From positions 186,001 through 250,000 of the forward strand of contig CAZIFQ010000002.1 in the NCBI GenBank assembly GCA_964538375.1: 64,000 nucleotides of DNA, in the 5' to 3' direction. Every line of letters begins with the position of its first letter. Position 1 is the stretch's first letter. The notes beneath the pieces were generated by a model that saw only the letters and a list, made by a program, of their open reading frames with translations, had not been told where the DNA came from and ran no database searches. Both the position numbers and the translations under genes were made by a program. This stretch comes from JAUUZQ01 sp964538375. GTDB taxonomy: Bacteria > Bacteroidota > Bacteroidia > Bacteroidales > GCA-2748055. This document shows, piece by piece, positions 34,744 through 43,530 of this stretch.

Positions 34744-35784
34744 CTAATCTTGTCTTATATCAGGATCCCTGCCTATGATGTATTTTCTCCACTTATCGAT
34801 AACCGTTTGCATATCCTCAGGAAGCTCTGATTCAAAAATCATTTCTTTTCCTGTAGTTGGGTGAATAAATCCAAGAGACTTTGCATGGAGTGCTTGCCTG
34901 GGCAAAATTTTAAAACAGTTGGTAACAAACTGTTTGTATTTTGTAAATGTAGTTCCTCTTAATATTTTATCACCGCCATATTCAGAATCATTGAATAGTG
35001 GGTGTCTCAGGTATTGAAAATGCGCCCTGATCTGATGTGTTCTTCCGGTTTCAAGCCGGCATTCAACCAAGTCGACATAGCCCAATTGTTCCAGTACGGT
35101 GTAATGGGTGACTGCATGTTTTCCTTCCGATCCGTCTGGAAAAACCATCATCTTAGTCCGGTCTTTTGGATTGCGAGCCAGGTTGCCTGTTATGGTTCCT
35201 TCATTCTCCTCCATATTACCCCAAACTACTGCCTGGTATGTGCGTTTCGTCGTTTTATTATAAAACTGCATAGCAAGATTACTCAATGCATGGTCATTTT
35301 TTGCTACTAGTAGCAGTCCAGATGTGTTTTTGTCGATCCTGTGCACCAGCCCGGGACGTTCATCACCGGATTGAAACATTGGGTTGTCGCTCAAGTAGTA
35401 CATCAAAGCATTGATCAAAGTTCCGTCATAATTTCCATGTCCCGGGTGGACTACCATCCCTGGCTCCTTATTGACAATTACCAGGTCAGCATCTTCATAA
35501 AAAATATTCAGTGGGATGTTCTGTGGTATCAGTTCTATCTTTCGTGGTGGATTGGGTAAAACAATGGAGATGATATCAAGTGGTCTTACCTTATAATTTG
35601 ATTTTACCGGGCGTTCATTTACCAGGATACTGCCAGCTTCCGCAGCTGACTGAATCCTGCTTCTTGATGTTCCTTCAAGTTTATTAGAAAGAAATTTATC
35701 GATCCTCAGGGAATTCTGACCTTTATCAGCTTCGAACCTGAAATGTTCGTATAATTCGTTCTGTTCAAATTGGTCTTCTTGCAT
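34744..35784 (-). CDS. rluD: RluA-family 23S rRNA pseudouridine synthase
   Basis: A 346-residue enzyme with an N-terminal S4 RNA-binding domain (about 25-85: RIDKFLSNKLEGTSRSRIQ) and the PseudoU synthase domain containing the catalytic Asp in HRIDKNTSGLLLVAKN. The KRTYQAVVWG and TGRTHQIRAHF blocks are also present. The S4 plus catalytic domain order and length match RluD, which modifies the helix 69 loop of 23S rRNA, but RluC-like activity cannot be excluded. It starts two bases after the stop of the T9SS protein gene. Confidence 0.88.
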   Translation of the reverse strand: MQEDQFEQNELYEHFRFEADKGQNSLRIDKFLSNKLEGTSRSRIQSAAEAGSILVNERPVKSNYKVRPLDIISIVLPNPPRKIELIPQNIPLNIFYEDADLVIVNKEPGMVVHPGHGNYDGTLINALMYYLSDNPMFQSGDERPGLVHRIDKNTSGLLLVAKNDHALSNLAMQFYNKTTKRTYQAVVWGNMEENEGTITGNLARNPKDRTKMMVFPDGSEGKHAVTHYTVLEQLGYVDLVECRLETGRTHQIRAHFQYLRHPLFNDSEYGGDKILRGTTFTKYKQFVTNCFKILPRQALHAKSLGFIHPTTGKEMIFESELPEDMQTVIDKWRKYIIGRDPDIRQD

Positions 35785-35786
35785 GC

Positions 35787-37649
35787 TTATTTGCTGATTA
35801 TAATTCTTTCGGAAGAAAATGAGAATCTGTCAGATTGGAAGTCAACAATATACATTCCCTCGGGAAGATGACCAACATACATGCCTTCGCTGCAATTCTT
35901 TTCAGAAGCCACAACCTGCCCCGTAATGTTGTAGATATTAATATTTATCTCCTCATTAAAAATTGTGTCCGGGAATTTGAAATGCAGGTATTCTGAAACC
36001 GGATTCGGGTACAATACTACTGATTGTTGTTGATTAATCAGCTCTCCTATGGAAGAATAACTTCTTTGCACATATGGTCTTATCATCAGACTTCCGGGAG
36101 CTTCAGATACAAGCCAGTCGCTGCCAAGCGAATATATTAAGCTTCCGTTTGCCGGGTTGTTCAAATCCAGTCCAATATTCAACATATACTGGCTGTATTG
36201 CTTGATTCCAACGTAGAAGGTACCATTCACATCAACTGGATTTTCAAATTTTATCCTGGTGTATTTGTTTAATTCATCAGAATACATCACACTGTAATCT
36301 GCTTCTGCATTGTAAAGTACATTTCCAGGCATCCCTTCATCATCGTCCCACACCATAAACTTATAGTAATAGTTGAGATTCAGTGAATCCATTAGCTGAG
36401 TAAAATAGATGTCTACACCGCCAAGCTGATCGCTAATGAAGCTATCAAAACGCACAGCCATAATGCTTCCACTTGTACCTTGCCCTCTTAGTCCGTATGC
36501 TCTTTCAGCTGTGCCGTCATCATGCGCAAAATAGTCTCTGAATATTTGTATCCGGGTTATGGTGTCGTTTGCTTTGTTGTCAAAATCATCGGTATGGAGG
36601 TAACTCGTAATTTCGAAATGTGCTGTATCCCCTCTTCCGAATTCAAAGGGGTAGATGCTTGAAATTTTGTAGGTAGTCGATTCTCCCGAAAGAATATCCT
36701 GTGTTGTTGAAGATCCAGCGGAGAATGTTTCATCATACAACAGGTCTTTTATTTTCAGGTAGCGGGTTATGATCCGTGTGGCAGAATCATTATTGAAATA
36801 TTCTATCTCAATATTAGGCAGGTAATGGGTATTGTAGGCAATGCTGAAATGATCCCAGGGCACTGCCTGATAATCTTTTATCATGGAAGTAAGCGGTTTT
36901 GAGAATGCCACATCCCTGATAATAGTGTCTGTGCTTGATCTTAACCTGCCCAGTCGTACATAATCGATGTTCCAGTGATCAACATTACCTCTTTTGTCGC
37001 TATAGTCTGAATTGAGAGGTAAGCTTGCCCTGTTCCGGAACCTGAATTGAAACCCATTCTTAAGGTATGCTGCATCTGTAATAGGGATCATTACCTGTTT
37101 GAATGCTTGCAAAGTATCGCCTGGTTTTTGCCAGATATTCGACCACATGTCCAGTGTCGGATTATAAAAATCAACACAGAGTGAATCATATTCTGACGGC
37201 TCAAGTCCAAGTCCAGTTGGTTGGTAGAAAAAACTGAAATAGATATCGTCTGTTGCCGGGTAGTCGAGGTTTACAGGATGCGAAGTGAGGTAATCAGCTA
37301 TGAATGTTTTCGGATAAATAGTGGCATTGGCATAGACAGAGCCAAATTCATTGATAGCATCCAGGGTTGCAACTCCGGATGAAACCGGGTTAACTTCGTA
37401 CGAGTGATTTATGAAAGCATCATTGTCTATCCAGTATGCAGGGTCGGGGAAGGGAGAATTACCCGAGAAATCATCCACGAAAGGAAGTTCAAGCAACACA
37501 TCGGTGGCTGCTTTTTTGATCGGGAGGAGTTTTGAATGAGATTTAACTACTCCATTGCTTCCCAATGGCAATATCATTTCTTGTCCTCTTCCATTTTGGA
37601 AGAGGAAAGTTAAAAATATTAAGAAATATAGTCTATTAAAAGTTCTCAT
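35787..37649 (-). CDS. Secreted protein with type IX secretion sorting domain
   Basis: A 620-residue cargo protein from the ATG at 37649, which gives signal peptide NRLYFLIFLTFLFQNGRGQ. The C-terminal 85 residues are a T9SS type A domain (VVLYPNPVSEYLHFKF, EGMYIVDF, final RIIISK). The passenger of about 500 residues is beta-rich, with TAERAYGLRG and WIDNDAFINHSY stretches and no recognised enzyme motif. The start overlaps the end of the PASTA gene by 14 bases and rluD follows after two bases, so it is in one operon. It should be anchored on the cell surface. The passenger's role is unknown. Confidence 0.85.
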   Translation of the reverse strand: MRTFNRLYFLIFLTFLFQNGRGQEMILPLGSNGVVKSHSKLLPIKKAATDVLLELPFVDDFSGNSPFPDPAYWIDNDAFINHSYEVNPVSSGVATLDAINEFGSVYANATIYPKTFIADYLTSHPVNLDYPATDDIYFSFFYQPTGLGLEPSEYDSLCVDFYNPTLDMWSNIWQKPGDTLQAFKQVMIPITDAAYLKNGFQFRFRNRASLPLNSDYSDKRGNVDHWNIDYVRLGRLRSSTDTIIRDVAFSKPLTSMIKDYQAVPWDHFSIAYNTHYLPNIEIEYFNNDSATRIITRYLKIKDLLYDETFSAGSSTTQDILSGESTTYKISSIYPFEFGRGDTAHFEITSYLHTDDFDNKANDTITRIQIFRDYFAHDDGTAERAYGLRGQGTSGSIMAVRFDSFISDQLGGVDIYFTQLMDSLNLNYYYKFMVWDDDEGMPGNVLYNAEADYSVMYSDELNKYTRIKFENPVDVNGTFYVGIKQYSQYMLNIGLDLNNPANGSLIYSLGSDWLVSEAPGSLMIRPYVQRSYSSIGELINQQQSVVLYPNPVSEYLHFKFPDTIFNEEININIYNITGQVVASEKNCSEGMYVGHLPEGMYIVDFQSDRFSFSSERIIISK

Positions 37650-38475
37650 TCTCAGCTTCTGCAAAAGGTTCCTGGAGGGGCGTATCCTGTACGGGCAACA
37701 ATGTTGAATCAACTGTCAGCCATATATCTACGTCCATTCCCTTATTAATTCTATTCCTCCCATCATAATCAGGGTACTGCCAATGAACCAGGGCGCGCAC
37801 ACTATCCTTGTTTGAAAGCACAGATTCATCATATGAAACCATACCCAGGTTAAGGAATCTTCGCCTGATGGTTGATTTCGCTTCCGGCAGATTCTTACCC
37901 ACAAGATCCGGTACGAGCGTGGTCTCACTACTGAGTCCCATACCCAGAACCAGGTCTATCTTCGACCCCTTGGTAATTATAGTACCTTCGTCTATAACGG
38001 AATCATTATACATTTGTTGCAATACGCTGTTCACTGCAAAATCTGGTTTGTATGAAATGTCACCCAGCACCAGTCCGGCATTTTCCAGGGCAAGAAAAGC
38101 CTGCCGGTTCGAAAGATCTACCAGGTAAGGCATAGACACCGTCTCAAGATTCACGGCATTCATGGTGATAAATAAGCGCCTGTTAACCTTCACTTTGGAA
38201 CCCGGTTTGGGATTTTGTTTTAATACTGTTCCACGGGGCATTTCAGTAGAAAAGATTGAGTCAATAATTTCATATCTGAGCCGTCTTGATGACACTACGT
38301 CATCCACTTCATCTTCGGTTAAACCTGTGAGGTTTGGTACAGAAATGGCTTGTCCGTGATGCGTGTATATTTTAAGCCACAGAAGCGTGCCTAGAAAAAC
38401 GATAACAGAAATCAATATGGCAAGCAAAAAGTGTCGCCAGAAAGTTTTTGTGATGAGGAATTTTAAGAAGTTCAT
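37636..38475 (-). CDS. Membrane-anchored three-PASTA-domain protein
   Basis: A 279-residue protein from the ATG at 38475. A single helix at about 15-37 anchors it, followed by three PASTA domains: about 43-108 (SVPNLTGLTEDEVDDVV), 112-180 (MPYLVDLSNRQAFLALENAG) and 184-258 (VPDLVGKNLPEAKSTI), then a Pro/Glu-rich end. PASTA domains usually sit on Ser/Thr kinases or penicillin-binding proteins; here no kinase or transpeptidase part exists. Muropeptide or cell-wall binding is the expected role, in line with nearby ddl. The gene overlaps the T9SS gene by 14 bases. Confidence 0.88.
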   Translation of the reverse strand: MNFLKFLITKTFWRHFLLAILISVIVFLGTLLWLKIYTHHGQAISVPNLTGLTEDEVDDVVSSRRLRYEIIDSIFSTEMPRGTVLKQNPKPGSKVKVNRRLFITMNAVNLETVSMPYLVDLSNRQAFLALENAGLVLGDISYKPDFAVNSVLQQMYNDSVIDEGTIITKGSKIDLVLGMGLSSETTLVPDLVGKNLPEAKSTIRRRFLNLGMVSYDESVLSNKDSVRALVHWQYPDYDGRNRINKGMDVDIWLTVDSTLLPVQDTPLQEPFAEAENENF

Positions 38476-38538
38476 ATATGCTAGTTTCTGTAAGGGCAAA
38501 GATAATCATACAAAATAATTGTGCCTCGCTTAGCAACA

Positions 38539-39978
38539 TTATTTATTGACATCAACGGAAAGACCTGTTTTTGAAATTGTAGCAGACTCCTGGTATGTTT
38601 CATAATCGGTGTTGATCTCCCATAAATTGTGATTCATATTTAAAAGGATATTCTCTGCTGAAAGCATTCCCATCAGTATACTGTGGTCCTGGTTATTGTA
38701 CTTGTATGCGCCATACCTTCCAATGATATGTAAACAGTTTATCTCCTTCAGAAATTGTTGTATGGGCTCTAATTTTTCCCGGTAGTTTTTGAAATAGACT
38801 GGGTAACAATTTGGGATTCGATATACTGAAGCATCCATTATCTCATCTTTTTTCACCAGCCCAATCTTTACTATCTCTTGTGAGGCCCTGTTTTTAAGTG
38901 ATTCAACATCAGCATTCCACAGTTCATCTTCAAAATTGCACCAATATTCCATACAGAGGATGGAGCTTTTTTCAGTGCCATATAACTGGGGTATCCAGTT
39001 TCTGAAATTCGTAATCCTGCCTGTTTCTACTTCTTTATCATGAATATAAAGCCACTGATTTTTGAAAAGGGAAGGGTTGTTTACCTTCAAATAAACCAGG
39101 ATATTGTTTCTGAATCGAAGTTTACCAGAATTTTTTTTAATGTTTTCAGGAACAGAGTCCAGTGATTCAATAAGATGCGGCAGAGGCATCGAGGAAATAA
39201 TCTGATCGTATTTTCTTTTACTACCATCTTCCAATTCCAGTGCCACAACAATTTTATTCTCCGCAATCACCCTTTTTACTCCAGTTTGCAGGTGAATATT
39301 ACCTCCGTTCTTAATAATTTGCCCCTGCATTTTTTCATACACAGAACCGGTGCCTCCAATTGGATAGGCAAACTGTTCTACCAATGTAGCGTGTTGTTCT
39401 TTTTTCTTTGTTTGCAAAGCATTTCGAATCGCTTCAATAAGGGAAAGCCGTTTTATACGCTGGGATGCAAAGTCACTGTCAAGTTCTGTGCAGCTGATGC
39501 CCCACAGTTTCTCAGAGTAGGTTTTGAAGAAGATTGTAAAGAGACGTTTTCCAAAGCGACGTGTTACCCAGCCTTCGAATGTTGAGCAGTCTTTCACAGG
39601 AGCTATTTTCTGTTTCAAATAGCTGAATAAACAACGAAAAGCTTCCAACAGTCCTAGTCCTTTCAAGGCATTAAATATCCGAATGGGATAGTAAAAAAAA
39701 TGTTGGTTATAGAAGATCCGGGTAGTACGATTTACAATTTCATATTCATCTGCAGCCAACTCAAGCCAAAGCTCATTGATCCTTTTGTCTTTGCTGAAAA
39801 AACGGTGTGGCCCCAGGTCCACGGTCTGGTTCCAGAGTGAAATTGATTTACACATACCGCCAACAGCATTGCTGCTCTCATACACATCCAGCTGTGTCAC
39901 TGTTTTTCCTATCTCTTTCGATAGTTGGTATGCTGCTGTGAGGCCTGCGGGTCCAGCTCCTATTACTGCAATTTTCAT
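38539..39978 (-). CDS. FAD-dependent amine oxidase/UDP-galactopyranose mutase-like protein
   Basis: A 479-residue flavoprotein from the ATG at 39978, next to the dinucleotide motif IAVIGAGPAGLTAAYQL and EssNAVGGM. It has DLGPHRFFSKD, SEKLWGISC, AYPIGGTGSVYEKM and a final GRYGAYKYNNQDHSILMG flavin-contact block. These match protoporphyrinogen-oxidase-like or UDP-galactopyranose mutase-like membrane oxidoreductases annotated as NAD(P)-binding proteins in polysaccharide loci. Substrate is not determined. It stands between the PASTA gene and the esterase on the same strand. Confidence 0.85.
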   Translation of the reverse strand: MKIAVIGAGPAGLTAAYQLSKEIGKTVTQLDVYESSNAVGGMCKSISLWNQTVDLGPHRFFSKDKRINELWLELAADEYEIVNRTTRIFYNQHFFYYPIRIFNALKGLGLLEAFRCLFSYLKQKIAPVKDCSTFEGWVTRRFGKRLFTIFFKTYSEKLWGISCTELDSDFASQRIKRLSLIEAIRNALQTKKKEQHATLVEQFAYPIGGTGSVYEKMQGQIIKNGGNIHLQTGVKRVIAENKIVVALELEDGSKRKYDQIISSMPLPHLIESLDSVPENIKKNSGKLRFRNNILVYLKVNNPSLFKNQWLYIHDKEVETGRITNFRNWIPQLYGTEKSSILCMEYWCNFEDELWNADVESLKNRASQEIVKIGLVKKDEIMDASVYRIPNCYPVYFKNYREKLEPIQQFLKEINCLHIIGRYGAYKYNNQDHSILMGMLSAENILLNMNHNLWEINTDYETYQESATISKTGLSVDVNK

Positions 39979-40051
39979 ATGAAGAGTATGATTTTGAGTG
40001 AAACTCAATTTTGAATGAGAGGAATATGTAAATTAATTATTATCAAGCACT

Positions 40052-41299
40052 TTACTTAACCAAGTTCTCAAATTTATCTATTCTTTCCTTATGTTGACTG
40101 TCACCACTAATTGCGAATGCTTTTTGGACATATTTTAGTGCATTGACATAATCTTCCTGTGACTCATAAAAATCGGCTAATGAATCATATGTATTGGCAC
40201 TCGTCGGGAAGTATTCAGCGCAAAGCTGAAAAAATGAAAGCGATTTTTCAGTTTCGCCCCATTCCAGGTTCATGTAACCGAGCATGCTCAGAAGTTCTTC
40301 ATCGAAAGGAGGGACAAAATAGTCAAAATGGTCCTTAAGCTTCTTTTCCCGGTTTCTGATAAGTTGAACCAGTTCCTCTGTGGGTGTATCTGGACTGTTG
40401 AACTTGTCAGTCCTTTCTATTGGATACCAATCAAAAAGAAAAATGAGTCCATCCATTATCGAGGGTAATGACACAGTTCCGTGAAGATCTGATTCATAAA
40501 ACTTCCATTGGAAATTTAAATCATTCTGAATGTTTTTTTCAACCAGGCTTTTGAATTCTATATTTGATCGGGTGAACAGTGTGTACTCGGAAGTATCTTC
40601 CATTACATTATTGATAGTAATGTTGTTATTCTGCATATGGAGCTGTCCTCCCAGAGATAGGAAGAGTGACTTCCCCTCAAAATTTTTATTCTTGAGTAAT
40701 TCTTCAGATTGCTTTAATAATTTTTGATTGTCCCAATCCATGCTTGGATCAATGACCAAATAATTATCAAACAAATTTGTGTGGTTTAACAATGTGTTCA
40801 TGGTGAATAAACCTCCAAAGGAGTGTCCAATCAAAGTCCTGTAATTGGTGACTGGGTAATTGCTGGTAACATATGGTATCAATTCTTTTTCCAGAAACAA
40901 TGTAAAGTTGTTTGCCTGCCCATTTTCTTCGGTAAATTTATAACCATGTCTGGTTTTTATTTCCGAAGTTGTTAAATCCCTGGTTCTGTTGTTCGCATTT
41001 GAGACTCCGACAATAATCATTTCAGGTATAAATCCACCCCAATAGTAATTCATCACTGTTGATACAGCTTTTAAGTGTATGCTGCCATCTAAAACATATA
41101 TTACGGGATATTTCTGAACGCTTTCCGGGTTGAATTTTTCAGGAAGTTGCACCCAGATAACACGCTGTTCTTCCAGGATGTTTGAATACAAGCTGTCAAT
41201 TTCTCCTGTCTCGTAAAGGTATTTCGATTGAGTCAATCCTATCTGACTTGCGCCAAATATGAGAGCCGTTAGAAGTACTAATATTATTTTTCTGCGCAT
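40052..41299 (-). CDS. Secreted esterase (alpha/beta hydrolase, IroE-like) with C-terminal TPR
   Basis: A 415-residue exported protein from the ATG at 41299; the signal peptide ends near GLTQ (residue 24). An esterase D-like hydrolase domain covers about 30-300, with YPVIYVLDGSIHL, IIVGVSNANNRTRDLT and the nucleophile elbow GHSFGG; a later HGTVSLPS supplies the catalytic His. The C-terminal 110 residues have two or three TPR-like helix pairs (SLADFYESQEDYVNALKYV). Serine esterase activity on small esters is likely; the substrate is unknown. It is preceded by rpmH and its terminator. Confidence 0.85.
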   Translation of the reverse strand: MRRKIILVLLTALIFGASQIGLTQSKYLYETGEIDSLYSNILEEQRVIWVQLPEKFNPESVQKYPVIYVLDGSIHLKAVSTVMNYYWGGFIPEMIIVGVSNANNRTRDLTTSEIKTRHGYKFTEENGQANNFTLFLEKELIPYVTSNYPVTNYRTLIGHSFGGLFTMNTLLNHTNLFDNYLVIDPSMDWDNQKLLKQSEELLKNKNFEGKSLFLSLGGQLHMQNNNITINNVMEDTSEYTLFTRSNIEFKSLVEKNIQNDLNFQWKFYESDLHGTVSLPSIMDGLIFLFDWYPIERTDKFNSPDTPTEELVQLIRNREKKLKDHFDYFVPPFDEELLSMLGYMNLEWGETEKSLSFFQLCAEYFPTSANTYDSLADFYESQEDYVNALKYVQKAFAISGDSQHKERIDKFENLVK

Positions 41300-41344
41300 T
41301 GGAGTTATTTTTTTTGCGTAAAAGTTCAAACAAGATAAAATAAA

Positions 41345-41370
41345 AAAACCAACCTTGTGGGGTTGGTTTT
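41345..41370 (-). terminator. Terminator of rpmH
   Basis: AAAACCAACC (41345-41354) and GGTTGGTTTT (41361-41370) form a perfect ten-base stem with loop TTGTGG. On the minus strand it runs into TTTTTTTATTTTATC, 23 bases past the rpmH stop and just before the esterase gene. Confidence 0.9.
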
Positions 41371-41392
41371 CAGGATCAGATTATTAATTCTG

Positions 41393-41551
41393 TTACGCTT
41401 TGTGGCGACGCTCGCTAGAAACTGATATTTTCTTGCGGCCCTTTTTTCTTCTCAGTTTTAAAACTTTTCTGCCACTGACAGAACTCATTCTTTCCCTGAA
41501 ACCATGTTTGTTCCTACGCTTTCTCTTGGAAGGTTGAAATGTCCTTTTCAT
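41393..41551 (-). CDS. rpmH: 50S ribosomal protein L34
   Basis: A 52-codon gene with the L34 sequence: MKRTFQPSKRKRRNKHGFRE at the start, then RMSSVSGRKVLKLRRKKGRK and a short SERRHKA tail. It is a basic large-subunit ribosomal protein. The normal bacterial length is 44 to 52. The start ATG at 41551 and stop at 41393 are unambiguous. A minus-strand TAATTTTG box lies at 41596-41603 and a terminator at 41345. It is not next to rnpA or dnaA here. Confidence 0.97.
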   Translation of the reverse strand: MKRTFQPSKRKRRNKHGFRERMSSVSGRKVLKLRRKKGRKKISVSSERRHKA

Positions 41552-41595
41552 TATTCTCGATTTACTATAAATTCAATATTCTACAATTCGGCTTG

Positions 41596-41603
41596 CAAAA
41601 TTA
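41596..41603 (-). promoter_or_regulatory. Candidate -7 box of rpmH
   Basis: On the minus strand it reads TAATTTTG, an exact match to TAnnTTTG, 45 bases upstream of the rpmH ATG. Confidence 0.5.
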
Positions 41604-41699
41604 GTGATTTAATTTGAAAAACAAAACAAAATGAAGATTGTAAGTAAAAAATATCCTACCCTCCCCGTCATACTTCAAAAATAGATATGGTTGCAAACT

Positions 41700-42236
41700 T
41701 TACATGTCCGGATTTCCTATAAAATATGGGTCTTCCATTGCTTCCTTAAAAGCTTCCAGTGCTTCCGGACTGGAAGCTACTCTCCAATCAAGTTCTTTCT
41801 TAATATGAAACCAGGTAAATAATTTAATCCTGGGGTATTCGGTTTTTATTTTGGTGAAAGCTTCTGTAATCCAATCAACGTAATCATCACCCGGCCAATA
41901 ATTTGAAAGTTGATTCCATGCTTCGGTCGACAGATCAGTTGACGGGCCGTGCGGTACCCATAGCCACTTTACATTGTCGGCTCCGGCTTCCCTGAATTTA
42001 TCTACAACATATTTCCAGACAGCAACAACTTTAGCAGGACCACCATTCTCTCTCCCGTTTTTGTTCCCGCTCCAGACATACCAATTCACATTCTTTAGCA
42101 GGGAAGGGCTCGGCCCAGGTAGGAAACCATGCGATAGATCCTATTTCATGATCCAATAGTTCTTCAAGATGTTGATATCAAAGTAGAGCACAATATTGCG
42201 CTCAGCAGAAGAATTAAATTAGATTTTCTCATCATA
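41700..42236 (-). pseudogene. Decayed GH26 mannanase-like glycoside hydrolase
   Basis: The best-preserved part, 41700-42089, opens at a GTG and reads NWYVWSGNKNG, AGADNVKWLWVPH, YWPGDDYVDWI, then FTWFHIKKELDWRV, which is the catalytic-core pattern of GH26 beta-mannanases. Upstream, a signal peptide MMRKSNLILLLSAILCS begins at 42236 but runs into TGA after 23 codons, and another frame shows IAWFPTWAEPFPA. Frame changes, the stop and missing segments (the HEMNG acid/base block and the stretch after DYVDWI) show that this gene is dead. Confidence 0.82.
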
Positions 42237-42298
42237 TTTTTAATATTTGTTTCAGGAAAAATATCTATAATAATTTAGGTAGCGCCCTTCTTTACTTT

Positions 42299-42919
42299 CT
42301 AGAATTTCATGTAAACAATTGATTTCGTTTCAAAGAAATCTTCTGAAAACCATTGGTTAATGTGCGCAACATTTACCCTGTTTTGAAAACTTTTCAGCTC
42401 TTCTTTCAGGTCACCCCCCTTAAGGGCGATGATGCCATTTTTGATGCTATTATTGGATTCTTTATTCACCAGGCCCTTAGTCCAGGTGTAGAATGTCGGG
42501 AATGCAGTAACCGCTCTGCTCAACACGAAATCAAATTTTTGCTTTACAGATTCTACCCGGCCATTAATTGTTCTTACATTCTTAAGTCCGCATAATTCTA
42601 TCAATTCGTTGACTACCCTAATTTTCTTTCCAATGGAGTCAATAAGTGTAAACTTGCAGTTGGGGAACAAAATTGCCAGGGGTAGACCCGGAAATCCGCC
42701 ACCTGTGCCCACATCTATTATAGTAGTCCCTTTTTTAAAAGAATGAAATTTTGCGATGGAAAGTGAGTGAAGGATGTGTCTCTCATCCAGCTCTTCCATT
42801 TCTTTCCTGGAAATCACATTGATTTTTGCGTTCCACTCAATCACACCTTGCTTAAGCAGGAGAAATTGATAAATCTGTTCCTGGGAGACTTCGGGAAAGT
42901 ACTTTTTTACCAGCTCCAT
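42299..42919 (-). CDS. rsmG: 16S rRNA (guanine-527-N7)-methyltransferase
   Basis: A 206-residue SAM methyltransferase that modifies G527 of 16S rRNA. The motif I block is TIIDVGTGGGFPGLPLAILFPN and the rest (LIDSIGKKIRVVNELIELCGLKNV, DFVLSRAVTAFPTF) is diagnostic for RsmG. Length is normal. It starts five bases after the stop of the upstream ECF sigma gene, and the three genes GT2, sigma factor and rsmG look like one transcript. Loss in other bacteria gives low-level streptomycin resistance. Confidence 0.95.
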   Translation of the reverse strand: MELVKKYFPEVSQEQIYQFLLLKQGVIEWNAKINVISRKEMEELDERHILHSLSIAKFHSFKKGTTIIDVGTGGGFPGLPLAILFPNCKFTLIDSIGKKIRVVNELIELCGLKNVRTINGRVESVKQKFDFVLSRAVTAFPTFYTWTKGLVNKESNNSIKNGIIALKGGDLKEELKSFQNRVNVAHINQWFSEDFFETKSIVYMKF

Positions 42920-42924
42920 TTTGA

Positions 42925-43530
42925 TTACATTTTTTCTCCTGTCCGGTTCAAAATGTTAAGCAGTAATTCGCGTGCTCTGAACAGCTGTGCCTTTACAGTT
43001 CCGATTGGAAGTTCAAGCTGAACAGATATCTCTTCGTAAGAGAATTGCTTGAAATAGCGAAGTTGAATAAGGTCCCTGTATCTTGGTTTTAGTTTTGATA
43101 CCACATCGTGCATCATCGTTATTTTTTGCTGATTAATCATGCTCAGTTCAGGATCCGGAGTATCTGATTGAATAAGTGATGATGGACTTAGTGAATCATC
43201 ACCATCTAAAGTTTGATCGAGTGAAACAGTTGTTCCTCTTTTCTTACGAATATGGTCGATACAGTTATTGGAAGCAATTTTAAACAACCAGGTACTGAAT
43301 GCAAAGTTTGGTGTATACTGATCAAGATTTTTAAATGCCTTTCCAAAGGCCTCCATTGTGAGGTCATCTGCATCAGCAGGGTTATTCACCATCTTGAGTA
43401 ACATGTAGTATATGGCATCCCGATATTTGCCCAATAGCTGTGCATAAGCTTGCTGGTTACCTTCCCTTGCTTTTTCTACAAGTTCCAGATCATGCTTTGC
43501 TTTATCAGACAAATTAGAATTTAATTCCAT
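42925..43530 (-). CDS. ECF-type RNA polymerase sigma factor
   Basis: A 201-residue sigma-70 family ECF factor. Region 2 reads AYAQLLGKYRDAIYYMLLKMVNNPADADDLTMEAF and NFAFSTWLFKIASNNCIDHIRKK; region 4 reads LKPRYRDLIQLRYFKQFSYEEISVQLELPIGTVKAQLFRARELL. It resembles the widely conserved Bacteroidota sigma factor of SigW/RpoE type, a housekeeping-like stress sigma. No anti-sigma gene follows. Its start overlaps the end of the glycosyltransferase gene by ten bases. Confidence 0.93.
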   Translation of the reverse strand: MELNSNLSDKAKHDLELVEKAREGNQQAYAQLLGKYRDAIYYMLLKMVNNPADADDLTMEAFGKAFKNLDQYTPNFAFSTWLFKIASNNCIDHIRKKRGTTVSLDQTLDGDDSLSPSSLIQSDTPDPELSMINQQKITMMHDVVSKLKPRYRDLIQLRYFKQFSYEEISVQLELPIGTVKAQLFRARELLLNILNRTGEKM

